A program made the translations under genes and the position numbers. This document shows positions 43,654 to 52,482 of a DNA stretch of 64,000 nt, in pieces (position 1 is the stretch's first letter; each line of letters opens with the position of its first letter). Below the pieces are notes generated by a model. The model did not search any database. It was not told the origin of the DNA and saw only the letters and a list, made by a program, of their open reading frames with translations. This stretch comes from JAHDCJ01 sp039028895 (lineage in GTDB: Bacteria; Bacteroidota; Bacteroidia; Chitinophagales; Saprospiraceae), in assembly GCA_039028895.1 (NCBI GenBank), contig JBCCHF010000007.1, positions 150,441 through 214,440 of the forward strand, given 5' to 3'.

Positions 43654-44370
43654 TTAAAAAGTATTCCTTCTTACATATTTGCGTTGAATCGAACGGTTGC
43701 TATCTGAGAGGCCAGTAATGGTCAATTCTGTTTCGTTGACCTCCACTTTCCATGTTTCAGGGTCTTTGTCTGCCTGGTGGGGGAGAAAGGTAACCTCAGG
43801 CTTGTGACCATGGATGTGCCAGTAGCCCGTCAGTCTTTCCCCGGAAGGGCTGAAATTGATATAAATCCTGTCAAAGCGAATAAAGATTTTATGCTTGTCG
43901 CCGCTGTCGAATTCACTCATAATGGATTTCTCATTTTTTGTGATATCGGCCAAATCCCAGATTCCCGTAAGGTAGTCTGATGGCGCCATTGGAAGTTCGG
44001 TAATTGAGACCAGTGTTACTTTTACGGGCATACCTTCCTCTTCTCTTTCCCAGATCATGTTACCCGTATCAAAGGACACCGTAAATCCGCCAAATTCATC
44101 ATGGATGCCTAATTTGTTAATGGTAGAAAACTGATTGTTTGCTTTGTCGTAAGTCCAGGTGCCTTTTGAATTTTGGAGCCATCCATTGCCATTTTGAAAA
44201 GTGCCATCCGCATTGATTTTTGTCCATCTGGCTACGGGCGTCATGTTTTCAGTGCCTACCTCTACGGTTTTGATTTCCCAAAATCCGATTACTTTTTCTT
44301 CTTGTGCGGTTAATGTGCGGGATAAAGACATTAAGGCGAATGCCAGGATACAAATTGTTAATTGCTTCAT
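43654..44370 (-). CDS. Exported lipocalin-like protein
   Basis: A 238-residue protein with a signal peptide (ICILAFALMSLSRTLTAQ). The mature part appears to be two copies of a small lipocalin-type module, starting KVIGFWEIKTVEVG and LTGIWDLADITKNEKS, each followed by a WTYD- or WHIHG-like strand. This fits lipocalin_4-type proteins of Bacteroidota. The ligand is unknown. It starts three bases after the beta-lactamase-like gene stop on the same strand. Confidence 0.7.
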   Translation of the reverse strand: MKQLTICILAFALMSLSRTLTAQEEKVIGFWEIKTVEVGTENMTPVARWTKINADGTFQNGNGWLQNSKGTWTYDKANNQFSTINKLGIHDEFGGFTVSFDTGNMIWEREEEGMPVKVTLVSITELPMAPSDYLTGIWDLADITKNEKSIMSEFDSGDKHKIFIRFDRIYINFSPSGERLTGYWHIHGHKPEVTFLPHQADKDPETWKVEVNETELTITGLSDSNRSIQRKYVRRNTF

Positions 44371-44373
44371 TGA

Positions 44374-45522
44374 TTATTCGATTATTATGTTTGCGATTTC
44401 TTTTGCCAGTTCCAACTCCCTCGTGCGATTGCCGACGTTACTTAGGAAGCTGATAATGTATTCTCCGCTATTGATGCTTACCAGCAAGGCCTTGTAGCCC
44501 TCAGTGCTGCCTCCGTGAATGATATAAGGTTGGTTTATACCCAGGTCACCCATTCTGCTCTTGTTTTCGGCATCTATGATAACCCAGCCATAGCCATAAC
44601 TGATGTCATTTGAAATAGCTGCCAGGTGATTGGTTTTCATCAGATCCAATGATTGCTTGTTGAGATAGCCAGGGTTGTCCATTACATTTGCCCACCGATT
44701 GAGGTCGGAAGCGGTAGAAAATATGCGTCGTCCCAAACTCAGGTCGATGAACAGGTTTTCGTGCCATTCCCCTTTACTTTCCTCGTAGTTATATGCCTTG
44801 GCTAGGAAGGGAATGGTGTTTTCATTTTTACTTTCTGAAATGGTGTTTTTAAGGCCAAGTGGTTTTGTCAGTTTGTCTTTTAATATTTCGCCGAAAGGCT
44901 GAGCATAAGTTGTTTCGAGAATAATAGCGACCAGGTGGTAAGCGAAGTTGCTGTAGTGGAATTGCTGACCAGGCTCACCAACTTGTTCGAGTTGGCTGAT
45001 AAAATTGATGTATTCAGCATTGGTAAATCTTGAGCGCTTAAATTCGAGAAATTGATTCGCTTGCAAAGCTTTTGGAATACCGTCATAATCCGGCAATCCT
45101 GATGTATGCGTCAATAAATGATGTAAAGTAATTTCAGGGTGAAAGTGGCCTTCGAATGTGAAACCGGAAAGCAGGTTCACAAGATAGTCGTCGAGGTTAA
45201 TTTTGTTAGCTTCCACCGCTTTCATGACCAAGGCTGCGGTCATCGATTTATTGACAGAAGCGATGTCAAATTTTACATTTTCACGGACTGGAATATCCCA
45301 TGTCCGGTCTGCTACGCCAAGGTAGTTTTCATAAATGGTCTCGCCTTTGTGTGAAATAACCACACCACCATGGAACAAATCTTCCTCGTGCTGTTTTTGA
45401 AAAAGAGCTGTTAAGGCTTCAGCACGTGAATGCTGTTTGGCAGCTTCCGGTTTTCGGGACATACACCCGGTGGCCAGATATAACATAATCACCACAAACA
45501 GACCCGCATGGAATTGCTTCAT
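44374..45522 (-). CDS. Serine hydrolase lipoprotein, class C beta-lactamase family
   Basis: A 382-residue protein with a lipobox (LATGC, Cys 19). The catalytic SxxK is S89-V-N-K92 in FDIASVNKSMTAA, the YxN motif is YSNFAYHL, and the HxG-type triad end is HGGSTEGYKALL. It belongs to the beta-lactamase/DD-peptidase/esterase EstB group; many such lipoproteins act on peptides or esters. It probably forms an operon with the lipocalin-like gene downstream (gap of three bases). Confidence 0.9.
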   Translation of the reverse strand: MKQFHAGLFVVIMLYLATGCMSRKPEAAKQHSRAEALTALFQKQHEEDLFHGGVVISHKGETIYENYLGVADRTWDIPVRENVKFDIASVNKSMTAALVMKAVEANKINLDDYLVNLLSGFTFEGHFHPEITLHHLLTHTSGLPDYDGIPKALQANQFLEFKRSRFTNAEYINFISQLEQVGEPGQQFHYSNFAYHLVAIILETTYAQPFGEILKDKLTKPLGLKNTISESKNENTIPFLAKAYNYEESKGEWHENLFIDLSLGRRIFSTASDLNRWANVMDNPGYLNKQSLDLMKTNHLAAISNDISYGYGWVIIDAENKSRMGDLGINQPYIIHGGSTEGYKALLVSINSGEYIISFLSNVGNRTRELELAKEIANIIIE

Positions 45523-45621
45523 TGCATTTCTTTTGCTGCAAATATGAAGGTAAAATTGGCTGTAATACCAATTTTTAAGGTGTTTTGGGATGAAAAAACG
45601 TCATGAGGGATAAAAGGGTGG

Positions 45622-46377
45622 TCAATTGAGGAAGGCTCCGTGAAATTGTTTTGAGACTGGGATATTCGCTGCACCAATATTGACGTGAACTTTGCCCTTG
45701 TCTTGTTTTATCTTTTGAATATTGGTCTTGTTGACCAGGTAGCTTCTATGGCTTCTGGTGATCTCATGATGACTGGAAAGCTCTTGTTCGAGCATTTTTA
45801 ATGACTTCCGGATGAGGTGCTGCTGAGTGACGCCATTGGATAAGTAAACAACAGTGATATAGTTTTTAGAGGAATTTGCATATAGGAAATCGGCCAGCCT
45901 GACCTTTAGTTGATCTTTCCCGTTTTCAGATTGAAAAGATAAATACGCTGGTTCCTGGATTTTTGGCTTTTTCAATGATTTTATGGCCAGAAAGAATACC
46001 ATTGGTAAAAACATCAACAATGGAAATTCCTTCATGATGAGCAAATAAGCTCGCAAATCCCATTCCTGCCAATTCCAGAAATAGTTGAATAGCAGGAAGA
46101 TTAACTGACTGCCCAGGAGCACTAATGCGACATACCAAGCAACCCCTCTCCAGGTGTTATTTATTTTCCAGACAGGTTTGATCCAGGTTTCGAATATCGC
46201 GAGGTAGGCGAAAGTCAAAACCCCAAAACTGATACTTCTGAACAGATGAGAATGCCCCGAATAGGAAAGGCCTTTTTGAATGCCATACGATTCAAAAAAG
46301 TACAAAAAGTAGAATACCGAAAACCCGCATATCGCACCTAAAAAAAGAGGGGAAAATTTGTCCGTTAGTCTCAGCAT
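45622..46377 (-). CDS. LytTR family DNA-binding protein with integral membrane domain
   Basis: A 251-residue protein. Four hydrophobic helices (about 12-30, 46-62, 77-97 and 113-130) form a sensor domain. The C-terminal 100 residues are a LytTR domain (VRLADFLYANSSKNYITVVY; RKSLKMLEQELSSHHEITRSHRSYLVN; KVHVNIGAANIPVSKQF). No receiver domain is present, so a signal seems to be sensed directly in the membrane. The targets are unknown; the adjacent serine hydrolase is a candidate. Confidence 0.88.
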   Translation of the reverse strand: MLRLTDKFSPLFLGAICGFSVFYFLYFFESYGIQKGLSYSGHSHLFRSISFGVLTFAYLAIFETWIKPVWKINNTWRGVAWYVALVLLGSQLIFLLFNYFWNWQEWDLRAYLLIMKEFPLLMFLPMVFFLAIKSLKKPKIQEPAYLSFQSENGKDQLKVRLADFLYANSSKNYITVVYLSNGVTQQHLIRKSLKMLEQELSSHHEITRSHRSYLVNKTNIQKIKQDKGKVHVNIGAANIPVSKQFHGAFLN

Positions 46378-46456
46378 ATCGGGTCAAAAAGGTTAAAAGG
46401 ACATTTAGGGTCAGAAAAAATGCTAATCAATGTTCACCTTTGGATCCTGGTGTAAT

Positions 46457-47155
46457 TTATTTTTTAAGATCCATTATGGTTTTCGCATTTTTCAGGATAT
46501 CCATTAAGGAGAAATCTTTTTTGGCGTCACTCTCCATGATCTTTTCAGACAGCTTGATGACTTCTTTTTCAGCAGTCAGGTAGTTGCCTGATTGGTACAT
46601 GGGGTTGGGGTCGTATTCTATATTGAGCTGAGCGGCTTTTGCGGCCAGTTCTCCGCTGATCTGGTCTACCAGGTAAAGTGCCATATCGATGCCGGCCGAA
46701 ACACCTGCGGCGGTTATGAATTTACCTTCTTCTATAATGCGTTCCCTGGTTGGGATGGCGCCAAATTTGGCAAGCATGTTAATAGGTTTCCAGTGCGAGG
46801 TTGCTTTTTTACCTTCTAGTAACCCGGCTGCTGCGAGTATGAGGGAGCCGGTACAAACGGTGACAGTCTTTTGCGTTGTTTCGTTAATTTGTCGAATCCA
46901 GTTCAAGACTTTTTTGTCTTTCATCTCTTTAATGAAAGCAATGGTCGATCCGGGGATTAACAGGATATCAGCTGTTGATACTTCGTCTATTCCGTGCTTA
47001 GAATTGATATGTATGAAATGACTATCGGCGGTAATTTCTCCTTTCTTTTTTGATACAAACTTGATCTTTGCGCCTTTAATGTTGCGCAAGACTTCATACG
47101 GACCAATGGCGTCAAGCATGGTCATGCCATTGTAGATATAGATTACGATTTCCAT
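46457..47155 (-). CDS. DJ-1/PfpI family protein (isonitrile hydratase-like)
   Basis: A 232-residue protein of the DJ-1/ThiJ/PfpI superfamily. The nucleophile elbow is VTVCTGSLILAAAGLLEG with C101, preceded by ILLIPGSTIAF and followed by KATSHWKPINML, a pattern close to isonitrile hydratases (InhA-like) and the sensor domain of GlxA regulators. There is no HTH, so it is an enzyme or sensor-type protein. It lies downstream of the HxlR gene (44 bases), making redox or xenobiotic control likely. Confidence 0.88.
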   Translation of the reverse strand: MEIVIYIYNGMTMLDAIGPYEVLRNIKGAKIKFVSKKKGEITADSHFIHINSKHGIDEVSTADILLIPGSTIAFIKEMKDKKVLNWIRQINETTQKTVTVCTGSLILAAAGLLEGKKATSHWKPINMLAKFGAIPTRERIIEEGKFITAAGVSAGIDMALYLVDQISGELAAKAAQLNIEYDPNPMYQSGNYLTAEKEVIKLSEKIMESDAKKDFSLMDILKNAKTIMDLKK

Positions 47156-47199
47156 AATTTCAATTTTACATTTAGCAAGTTGATGGCAACGTGCGTTTA

Positions 47200-47580
47200 T
47201 TAGTTATACGTCGGTTTTTCAACATTTTCAATGATGCGGCATTCTTCAAAATCAATTTCCGGGTATACGTCATTTGCCCATGCACTCAGTTGCTTTAAAA
47301 TTGGCAAAAGACCATTTGATTTTTCCGTTAAGGAATATTCTACCCTTGGCGGAATTTCGGCGAATGCCTGCCTGAAGATCAGGCCATCTTTTTCCAGTTC
47401 TTTCAGTTGGTTGGTCAACACTTTTTTGGAAATAGTAGGGATCAAAGCGTTTAGTCTTCCAAAGCGCAAGGCACCATTTGACAACAGGTAAATAATGATG
47501 GGTTTCCATTTGTTGCCGATGATGTTCATCGTGTGAACAAGGGTGCATGAATTTGGGTTGTCAATGTATTTGCGCGCCAT
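47200..47580 (-). CDS. HxlR family transcriptional regulator
   Basis: A 126-residue winged-helix regulator of the HxlR/MarR-like type. IIGNKWKPIIIYLLSNGALRF and NALIPTISKKVLTNQLKELEKDGLIFR form the helix-turn-helix and wing, and the PPRVEYSLTEKS block is diagnostic. A single N-terminal Cys (SCTLVHTMN) could sense quinones or oxidants, as in YodB-type members. It is divergent from mdaB and the peroxiredoxin gene and probably controls them and the DJ-1 gene. Confidence 0.92.
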   Translation of the reverse strand: MARKYIDNPNSCTLVHTMNIIGNKWKPIIIYLLSNGALRFGRLNALIPTISKKVLTNQLKELEKDGLIFRQAFAEIPPRVEYSLTEKSNGLLPILKQLSAWANDVYPEIDFEECRIIENVEKPTYN

Positions 47581-47664
47581 TAGTTACTTTTTAGTTACCA
47601 TAAATTTTTGCTCTATTGCCTCAATAGTTTCAAAAATAAACTAATAATAGTTTCTTTGTGAAAC
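47581..47664. promoter_or_regulatory. Candidate HxlR operator region between the regulator and mdaB
   Basis: A repeated TAGTTAC at 47581 and 47592 (spaced by four T) lies directly upstream of the HxlR start codon. ATAGTTTC occurs twice (47624 and 47647), the second within a short palindrome GTTTC-TTTGT-GAAAC (47650-47664) 20 bases before the mdaB ATG. These are plausible operators for autoregulation and for the divergent pair, in keeping with HxlR binding to short repeats. Confidence 0.5.
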
Positions 47665-47684
47665 AAAAGTAATGAAAATTAATT

Positions 47685-48275
47685 ATGAAAAACGTATTTA
47701 TTATTAACGGACATCAGAAGTATCCATTTTCTGAAGGCAGGTTAAATGCCAGCTTAGTTGAAAAAGCCGAAAATTTTTTCGAAAGCAAAGGCTGTGCTGT
47801 AAAGAAAACTACGATGGAAGATGCCTATGAAGTCAATGAGGAAATTGAAAAATTCAAGTGGGCTGATTTGGTGTTCTTTCAGACACCATTAAACTGGATG
47901 GGCGTGAGTTGGTCATTCAAAAAATACATTGACCAGGTTTTTTCAATGGGTATGATGGGTGAAATGTCAGATGGCGATGGAAGAAGTAGAGAAAAGCCAA
48001 AGAGCAATTATGGAATGGGTGGAAAACTAAGTGGAAAGTATATGATTTCAATCACTGCCAACGCTCCGAAAGAAGCCTTCAACAATCCGGAAGAACATTT
48101 TTTTAATGGTTTGAGCGAAGATGATTTATTACGACCAATGCATCTTAACTTCAAATGGTTTGGGTTTGACCCAATGCCGACTTTTATGGCTTATGACGTC
48201 ATGAAAAACCCGGAAATAGAAAATGACTTTGCCCGATTTTCACAACATTTAGAAAACAACTTCTCAAAGAATTAG
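47685..48275 (+). CDS. mdaB: NAD(P)H:quinone oxidoreductase, MdaB family
   Basis: A 196-residue flavodoxin-fold enzyme. FIINGHQKYPFSEGRLN is the FMN phosphate-binding loop, FQTPLNWMGVSWSFKKYIDQ and SMGMMGEMSDGDGRS match MdaB (modulator of drug activity B), which reduces quinones by two electrons. It begins a two-gene operon with a peroxiredoxin and is divergent from an HxlR regulator, consistent with a quinone or oxidant response. Confidence 0.92.
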   Translation: MKNVFIINGHQKYPFSEGRLNASLVEKAENFFESKGCAVKKTTMEDAYEVNEEIEKFKWADLVFFQTPLNWMGVSWSFKKYIDQVFSMGMMGEMSDGDGRSREKPKSNYGMGGKLSGKYMISITANAPKEAFNNPEEHFFNGLSEDDLLRPMHLNFKWFGFDPMPTFMAYDVMKNPEIENDFARFSQHLENNFSKN

Positions 48276-48277
48276 AT

Positions 48278-48796
48278 ATGTCAAGACCAACACCAGAACA
48301 TAAGGCACCCGGTTTGCGCTTCCCACTTTTGGGAGGCAATCAATGGGATTTAAATGATCAAGACCCGAAGTCTTTTACATTGATCGTTTTTTATCGTGGA
48401 TTGCATTGCCCATTATGCAAAAAATACCTGAGACAACTGGAAGATTTATTACCAGATTTTGAAGAAAGAGGTGTCAATGTCATTGCAGTAAGCATGGACT
48501 CTGAAAAGAGAGCAAGGCTATCCAGGAAAAACTGGGAATTGAGTAGCATTGACCTTGGCTATCAACTGAACCTGGAAACTGCAAAAAGTTGGGGGTTATA
48601 CATTAGTAAAGGTGTTAAAGAAGGCGAACCTGAAATTTTTAGTGAACCGGGTTTGTTCCTCGTTGACAATGCTCAAAATGTCTATTATTCGTCAATGAGC
48701 AGTAATCCATGGGGGAGACCTTACCTTCCATCGTTTGTGAAAGCAGTGGACTACATTGTAAAAACAGGATACCCGGCAAGGGGAGAGGTGCTTTAG
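48278..48796 (+). CDS. Peroxiredoxin-like (AhpC/TSA) protein
   Basis: A 172-residue thioredoxin-fold protein. VFYRGLHCPLCKKYLRQL contains the active CxxC (C44 and C47), in place of the usual PxxxTxxC, as in the peroxiredoxin-like subfamily. It ends in SFVKAVDYIVKTGYPARGE, also typical. It starts two bases after the mdaB stop, so the two are translated together. It should reduce peroxides or disulfides with help from a thioredoxin. Confidence 0.88.
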   Translation: MSRPTPEHKAPGLRFPLLGGNQWDLNDQDPKSFTLIVFYRGLHCPLCKKYLRQLEDLLPDFEERGVNVIAVSMDSEKRARLSRKNWELSSIDLGYQLNLETAKSWGLYISKGVKEGEPEIFSEPGLFLVDNAQNVYYSSMSSNPWGRPYLPSFVKAVDYIVKTGYPARGEVL

Positions 48797-48803
48797 CTGG
48801 CGA

Positions 48804-49313
48804 CTAAGCCAGGGTTAACTTAAGATAAGTTTCCCCTGATTCCGGATCTGAAATTGATTCTTCTTTTTCAATTCCCCATTTTTTTAATAATGAAATTGAA
48901 GCCAGGTTATCTGGGCTTACTGTCGCAATAATCCGTCTTTGCCAGGTAGATTGTTGTTGTTTAATGCAGGATAGCGCCTCTGTCATGATACCTTTTCTCC
49001 TTTCATTTGGGTGAACCATGTAGACAATTTCTAATTCGTTTGGATTGGTGTGCTCAGTCTGTTTCAGTTCGAGGTGGCCGCATAGTTGCTTTTCTTCGAA
49101 AATACCCCATATCCAAAACCATCGTTCCTGATCGGTTGCGTAAATCTCCAAGATCTTTTTGAAAAGCTTTTTTTCCTCGTCAAAATCGCCAGTGGCGTTT
49201 CCCATAAACTGGGTCGATTCCTGATCAATTGACATTTCGATGAACCTGTTCTGGTCAGGCGGGGAGTAGGCTTTTAATATTAGTCTTTCGGTGGTCAGTT
49301 CGGGTGGCAACAT
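48804..49313 (-). CDS. GNAT family N-acetyltransferase
   Basis: A 169-residue acetyltransferase starting LTTERLILKAYSPPDQNRFI (RimJ/RimL type). HPNERRKGIMTEALSCIKQQ is the acetyl-CoA loop and NLASISLLKKWGIEKEES the C-terminal helix-strand. It is convergent with the peroxiredoxin gene and downstream of the cyanophycinase-like gene (gap of 14 bases). The acceptor is unknown. Confidence 0.88.
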   Translation of the reverse strand: MLPPELTTERLILKAYSPPDQNRFIEMSIDQESTQFMGNATGDFDEEKKLFKKILEIYATDQERWFWIWGIFEEKQLCGHLELKQTEHTNPNELEIVYMVHPNERRKGIMTEALSCIKQQQSTWQRRIIATVSPDNLASISLLKKWGIEKEESISDPESGETYLKLTLA

Positions 49314-49327
49314 GTTTAAAATGGAAC

Positions 49328-50635
49328 TTAGTATTTGATAAACTTGTGCCTTGAAATTTCATTGTCTTTGTTTTGAACCAAAAGGAAATACACACCACTC
49401 GAAAGGTGGTTTATATCCAGTTCTAATATATGGGTTATGGTAATTGGCCCTTTAATTTTTTGGCCATGGTGATTGACTAAAAAGGTCTGGTACTTCGAAG
49501 GATTGTCACCCTTAAATTCGAGCGTTATTTTATCAGTCGCCGGATTGGGATAAACGTCAAAAATTTCCTCGAAGTTTAAATCATCATTCGATAAAGGTGT
49601 GCAGTTTAATGCGGTTCCGGCCTCTTCAGTAAAAACACCATTTTCGACGCTCCAATGGAGCCAGGTACCGCCTTCCCCTGTTGCCCAGGTATTGAGGTCA
49701 AAATGTTTGGTGCCAGTATTGTCTCCTTTTATCTGGTAAACTTTAAGTGCCTGATTTTGCTTATCCCAGTTTAGCGGATTATTAGCCGTGATGTTTTCCG
49801 GAGATTGATCTGCCAGTTCGCAGTTTGACTGGATGAAATAGGCGTTATCATCGAAGGTGGGATATGCGCCATATACAGTGGCGATCCCTTCTGTATCGAT
49901 ACACACAGCGGTGTATTCATCACAGGCAATTGCTGTGCCGTAGACCCCGTAATCGGTGTAGATTCGGGCCAGAAATGTAACCAGGCGACCTCTCCTGTCC
50001 GGATCATCGAAATGGGTGTCGGTGATGACATTATTTAAAATATCGTTATCAAGAAAAGCCGTTGAGTCTACAGTTATGGCATTATGAAAAGGGTTAGCCA
50101 TGGCTGTGGCGGAGGTTATCGTTCCGTTTTGCGCCGAGAAATAATATTTCCCCTGTATTGCCATGCCTGCACTTGTGCCACCAATCACAATATTTCTTTG
50201 GGTGATAGCTTCATTAAGCGCATCATTAAAAGGGGTATTCCTCCAAAAGCTGACATAGGTCCATTGGTTGCCTCCTGCAAACCAAATGGCTTCTGCCTGT
50301 TGTATTTTTTGAAGAACATAAGGATCGGTACTGGCTGAAGCATTGTTACATACGATCGTTTCAACTGAGTTTACGGTAATACCCAATTCAGAATACAAAT
50401 AATTATTATACCCGTCAGAACCTGAGGTGCGTAATACTAAAATGTCGCCACCATCCGCTCTTTCCAAAAACCATTTCATGGCGTTATCGTCTTCGGTTGC
50501 CCCACCCATCAGGCAAATGCCACCCTCTGGAGAGGTAGTAATGTCAGTGGTGTTTCCTGTAAAGTAGGAGGTATAATTTTGGCCGAAGATTATGGCTGGG
50601 GTAAAAATGAGCGTAATTAGTACTAATCTAAACAT
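49328..50635 (-). CDS. Secreted cyanophycinase-like S51 peptidase with T9SS tail
   Basis: The frame opens at 50695, but the ATG at 50635 gives a proper signal peptide (MFRLVLITLIFTPAIIFG) and avoids overlap with the upstream gene, so 435 residues are annotated. GGICLMGGATEDDNAMKWF opens the S51 fold, the nucleophile elbow GGTSAGM carries S155, and THFDDPDRRGRLVTFLARIY is the cyanophycinase-type His region. The C-terminal 75 residues are a T9SS sorting domain (VYPNPATDKITLEF). It likely cleaves extracellular peptides, possibly with aspartyl or cyanophycin-like linkages. Confidence 0.85.
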   Translation of the reverse strand: MFRLVLITLIFTPAIIFGQNYTSYFTGNTTDITTSPEGGICLMGGATEDDNAMKWFLERADGGDILVLRTSGSDGYNNYLYSELGITVNSVETIVCNNASASTDPYVLQKIQQAEAIWFAGGNQWTYVSFWRNTPFNDALNEAITQRNIVIGGTSAGMAIQGKYYFSAQNGTITSATAMANPFHNAITVDSTAFLDNDILNNVITDTHFDDPDRRGRLVTFLARIYTDYGVYGTAIACDEYTAVCIDTEGIATVYGAYPTFDDNAYFIQSNCELADQSPENITANNPLNWDKQNQALKVYQIKGDNTGTKHFDLNTWATGEGGTWLHWSVENGVFTEEAGTALNCTPLSNDDLNFEEIFDVYPNPATDKITLEFKGDNPSKYQTFLVNHHGQKIKGPITITHILELDINHLSSGVYFLLVQNKDNEISRHKFIKY

Positions 50636-50646
50636 AACCCAGGGTT

Positions 50647-50985
50647 TTAAGATTCTCCTTCTCCAACGGGTTCTGCACTTGTCGAAAGCTGACAACTTGC
50701 GGGGTTTACTTCGCTCATCTTGCAGTAGACCGGTTTTTCATTCCTAAGAAGATCGATTACAACGGGGAGGAGTCTATGGCGCAAATAAATACGGCCGAAT
50801 CTTGACTTGGAGTTCCATACGTTGTCACTTGTGATGTGATCCTCATTTAAAAAATGAATGAAAACAGTGCTTCCCTCCCCTTTTACATGAATAGTAGCAT
50901 CAAAAGTTGATGATGCTCCGCCTCCAGAGCCATCGCGGTAAACGGACACAGAATAAGACTCAATGTTAAATGAATTGCTAGACAT
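50647..50985 (-). CDS. Hypothetical protein
   Basis: A 112-residue protein without signal peptide, glycine-rich at first (YRDGSGGGASSTFDATIHV), with FIHFLNEDHITSDNVWNSK and a C-terminal Ser/Glu-rich tail. No family is recognised. It ends 12 bases before the cyanophycinase-like start on the same strand, so it may be co-transcribed with it. The call rests on frame length, a clear ATG and tight spacing. Confidence 0.55.
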   Translation of the reverse strand: MSSNSFNIESYSVSVYRDGSGGGASSTFDATIHVKGEGSTVFIHFLNEDHITSDNVWNSKSRFGRIYLRHRLLPVVIDLLRNEKPVYCKMSEVNPASCQLSTSAEPVGEGES

Positions 50986-51129
50986 GATCTTGTTTTTTTT
51001 GTAAAATAATGATTTAATCTTTCAATCAAAATCACAGCATAGCTATCCAATATTTTTGAGGCCTACTTACCCATATTCATCTGTTTAAATAAGGTGTTTT
51101 TTGATGAAAATCGCAAGGACCTGTTGACG

Positions 51130-52293
51130 TCATCCTGCTATTTCATCCACGGCTCTTTTTGCTGACCTTGCCGCTGTATGTACGCTGCTCCAGTCATTGC
51201 CTGTCGTATAGGCATCACCTGCGAAATAGAGTTTGTTGTTGATTGATTGTCCCAATGTCCGTAACAGTTGCCAATCTTCATTGTCATACACATAGGCGCC
51301 ATTGATGAAAGGTTCTTCATTCCAGTTTTGGAAAATGTGTTTTATATAATTGGCGGAAGCCTGCCCATTATAAATATCATCCAGTTCGCTAAGCATAAAG
51401 TCGATGCGGTCAGGATCTGATAACTGAACATAAGGCAAGGTACCCGTTCCTACAGCAAAAAGGCCTAATATGTTTTGTGACGTGTTTTGGCCATAGGCAG
51501 CATCGTAATACAGTTTTTGTCCTGCTGATTCAGGTGTGATATTAAAGGCTGTAAATGCGGGATAAAATTTCTCTGAAAACTCAATGAATGCTTTACATCC
51601 ATCCCATACGGTTACATTATTAATGGCATTTTGCTTGTCAGCGGGTAAATCAGGTGTAAAACTAATGGCACCATTCTGGAGGATTTTGACAGGTACAGAA
51701 ACGATGACTTTGTCTGCGGTAAACACCTCATTAGCTGTTTGCACCTGAATCTGGTCGCCAGAATAATCGATGGATTGTACGACTTTATTAAAAGCAATTT
51801 TTCCAAAAACAGTAGGGGTAATATATTGCTCGAAAAAGTCAAACCACGTTGCATTAATGAACTTTTGATCAATGGTGAATCCAACGTCTTCAACCGATAT
51901 TTGCACGCCTTCAAGCAAGCCATAGTCGACATTAGGGTCGTAAGGAGTAGTCTCGATGTTAACCTGCGTTTGCGGGTCATTAACGATTTCGTCCAAAACC
52001 CCTTTTTCGACATGCAGCCACTCGGCCCCCAAAGGAATTGGAAAGTCTGCGAAGTCGATCGTTCTTTTCATCCGACCACCATGACCAGAGGATGCTTCCA
52101 GGATTTGAAAATCAATGCCTAGTTGGCTTAATAAATAACCAGCAGATAGTCCTCCTGCACCTGCCCCAATGATAATAACTTTTGTAGGCGAATCAATGAT
52201 GTTGGGTTCTTTACCACATGAACTTATCGAAGCCTGAAGTGGTAGCCCGACACCAAGTATACCACACATTTTTAGAAATTCTTTCCTAGTCAT
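51130..52293 (-). CDS. Flavin monoamine oxidase family protein
   Basis: The frame opens at 52482, but the ATG at 52293 gives an exported start (MTRKEFLKMCGILGVGLP to SSCGKEP) that looks like a lipoprotein or Tat-like signal, leaving 387 residues. The FAD motif is VIIIGAGAGGLSAGYLLSQL, followed by GGRMKRTIDFADFPIPLGAEW and the C-terminal YFAGDAYTTGNDWSSVHTA flavin-binding loop. It belongs to the monoamine oxidase/L-amino-acid oxidase group; the amine substrate is unknown. It lies downstream of a carboxypeptidase-regulatory-like protein on the same strand. Confidence 0.88.
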   Translation of the reverse strand: MTRKEFLKMCGILGVGLPLQASISSCGKEPNIIDSPTKVIIIGAGAGGLSAGYLLSQLGIDFQILEASSGHGGRMKRTIDFADFPIPLGAEWLHVEKGVLDEIVNDPQTQVNIETTPYDPNVDYGLLEGVQISVEDVGFTIDQKFINATWFDFFEQYITPTVFGKIAFNKVVQSIDYSGDQIQVQTANEVFTADKVIVSVPVKILQNGAISFTPDLPADKQNAINNVTVWDGCKAFIEFSEKFYPAFTAFNITPESAGQKLYYDAAYGQNTSQNILGLFAVGTGTLPYVQLSDPDRIDFMLSELDDIYNGQASANYIKHIFQNWNEEPFINGAYVYDNEDWQLLRTLGQSINNKLYFAGDAYTTGNDWSSVHTAARSAKRAVDEIAG

Positions 52294-52482
52294 TTTGTTT
52301 GGTTTGACTGAATTGGAGAAATTAATTTTCAGGATTTGGTATTTCCCTAAAGCAAATGTAACAGGCTTATTGAAGCCATACTTTTTTAATCCATTAGCGG
52401 TCAGAAAAAACTTACAGAGGACAAAAAGAGTCGGATAAGCGGGAATAGGCAGTATTGCAACAAGTCTTCTTTTCGTTTTCAC

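Noticed and set aside
50636..50695. Longer start for the cyanophycinase-like protein
   Set aside because: It overlaps the upstream gene and places a charged stretch before the signal peptide.
52294..52482. N-terminal extension of the flavin amine oxidase
   Set aside because: The residues are not family-like, and MTRKEFLKM forms a proper export signal start.
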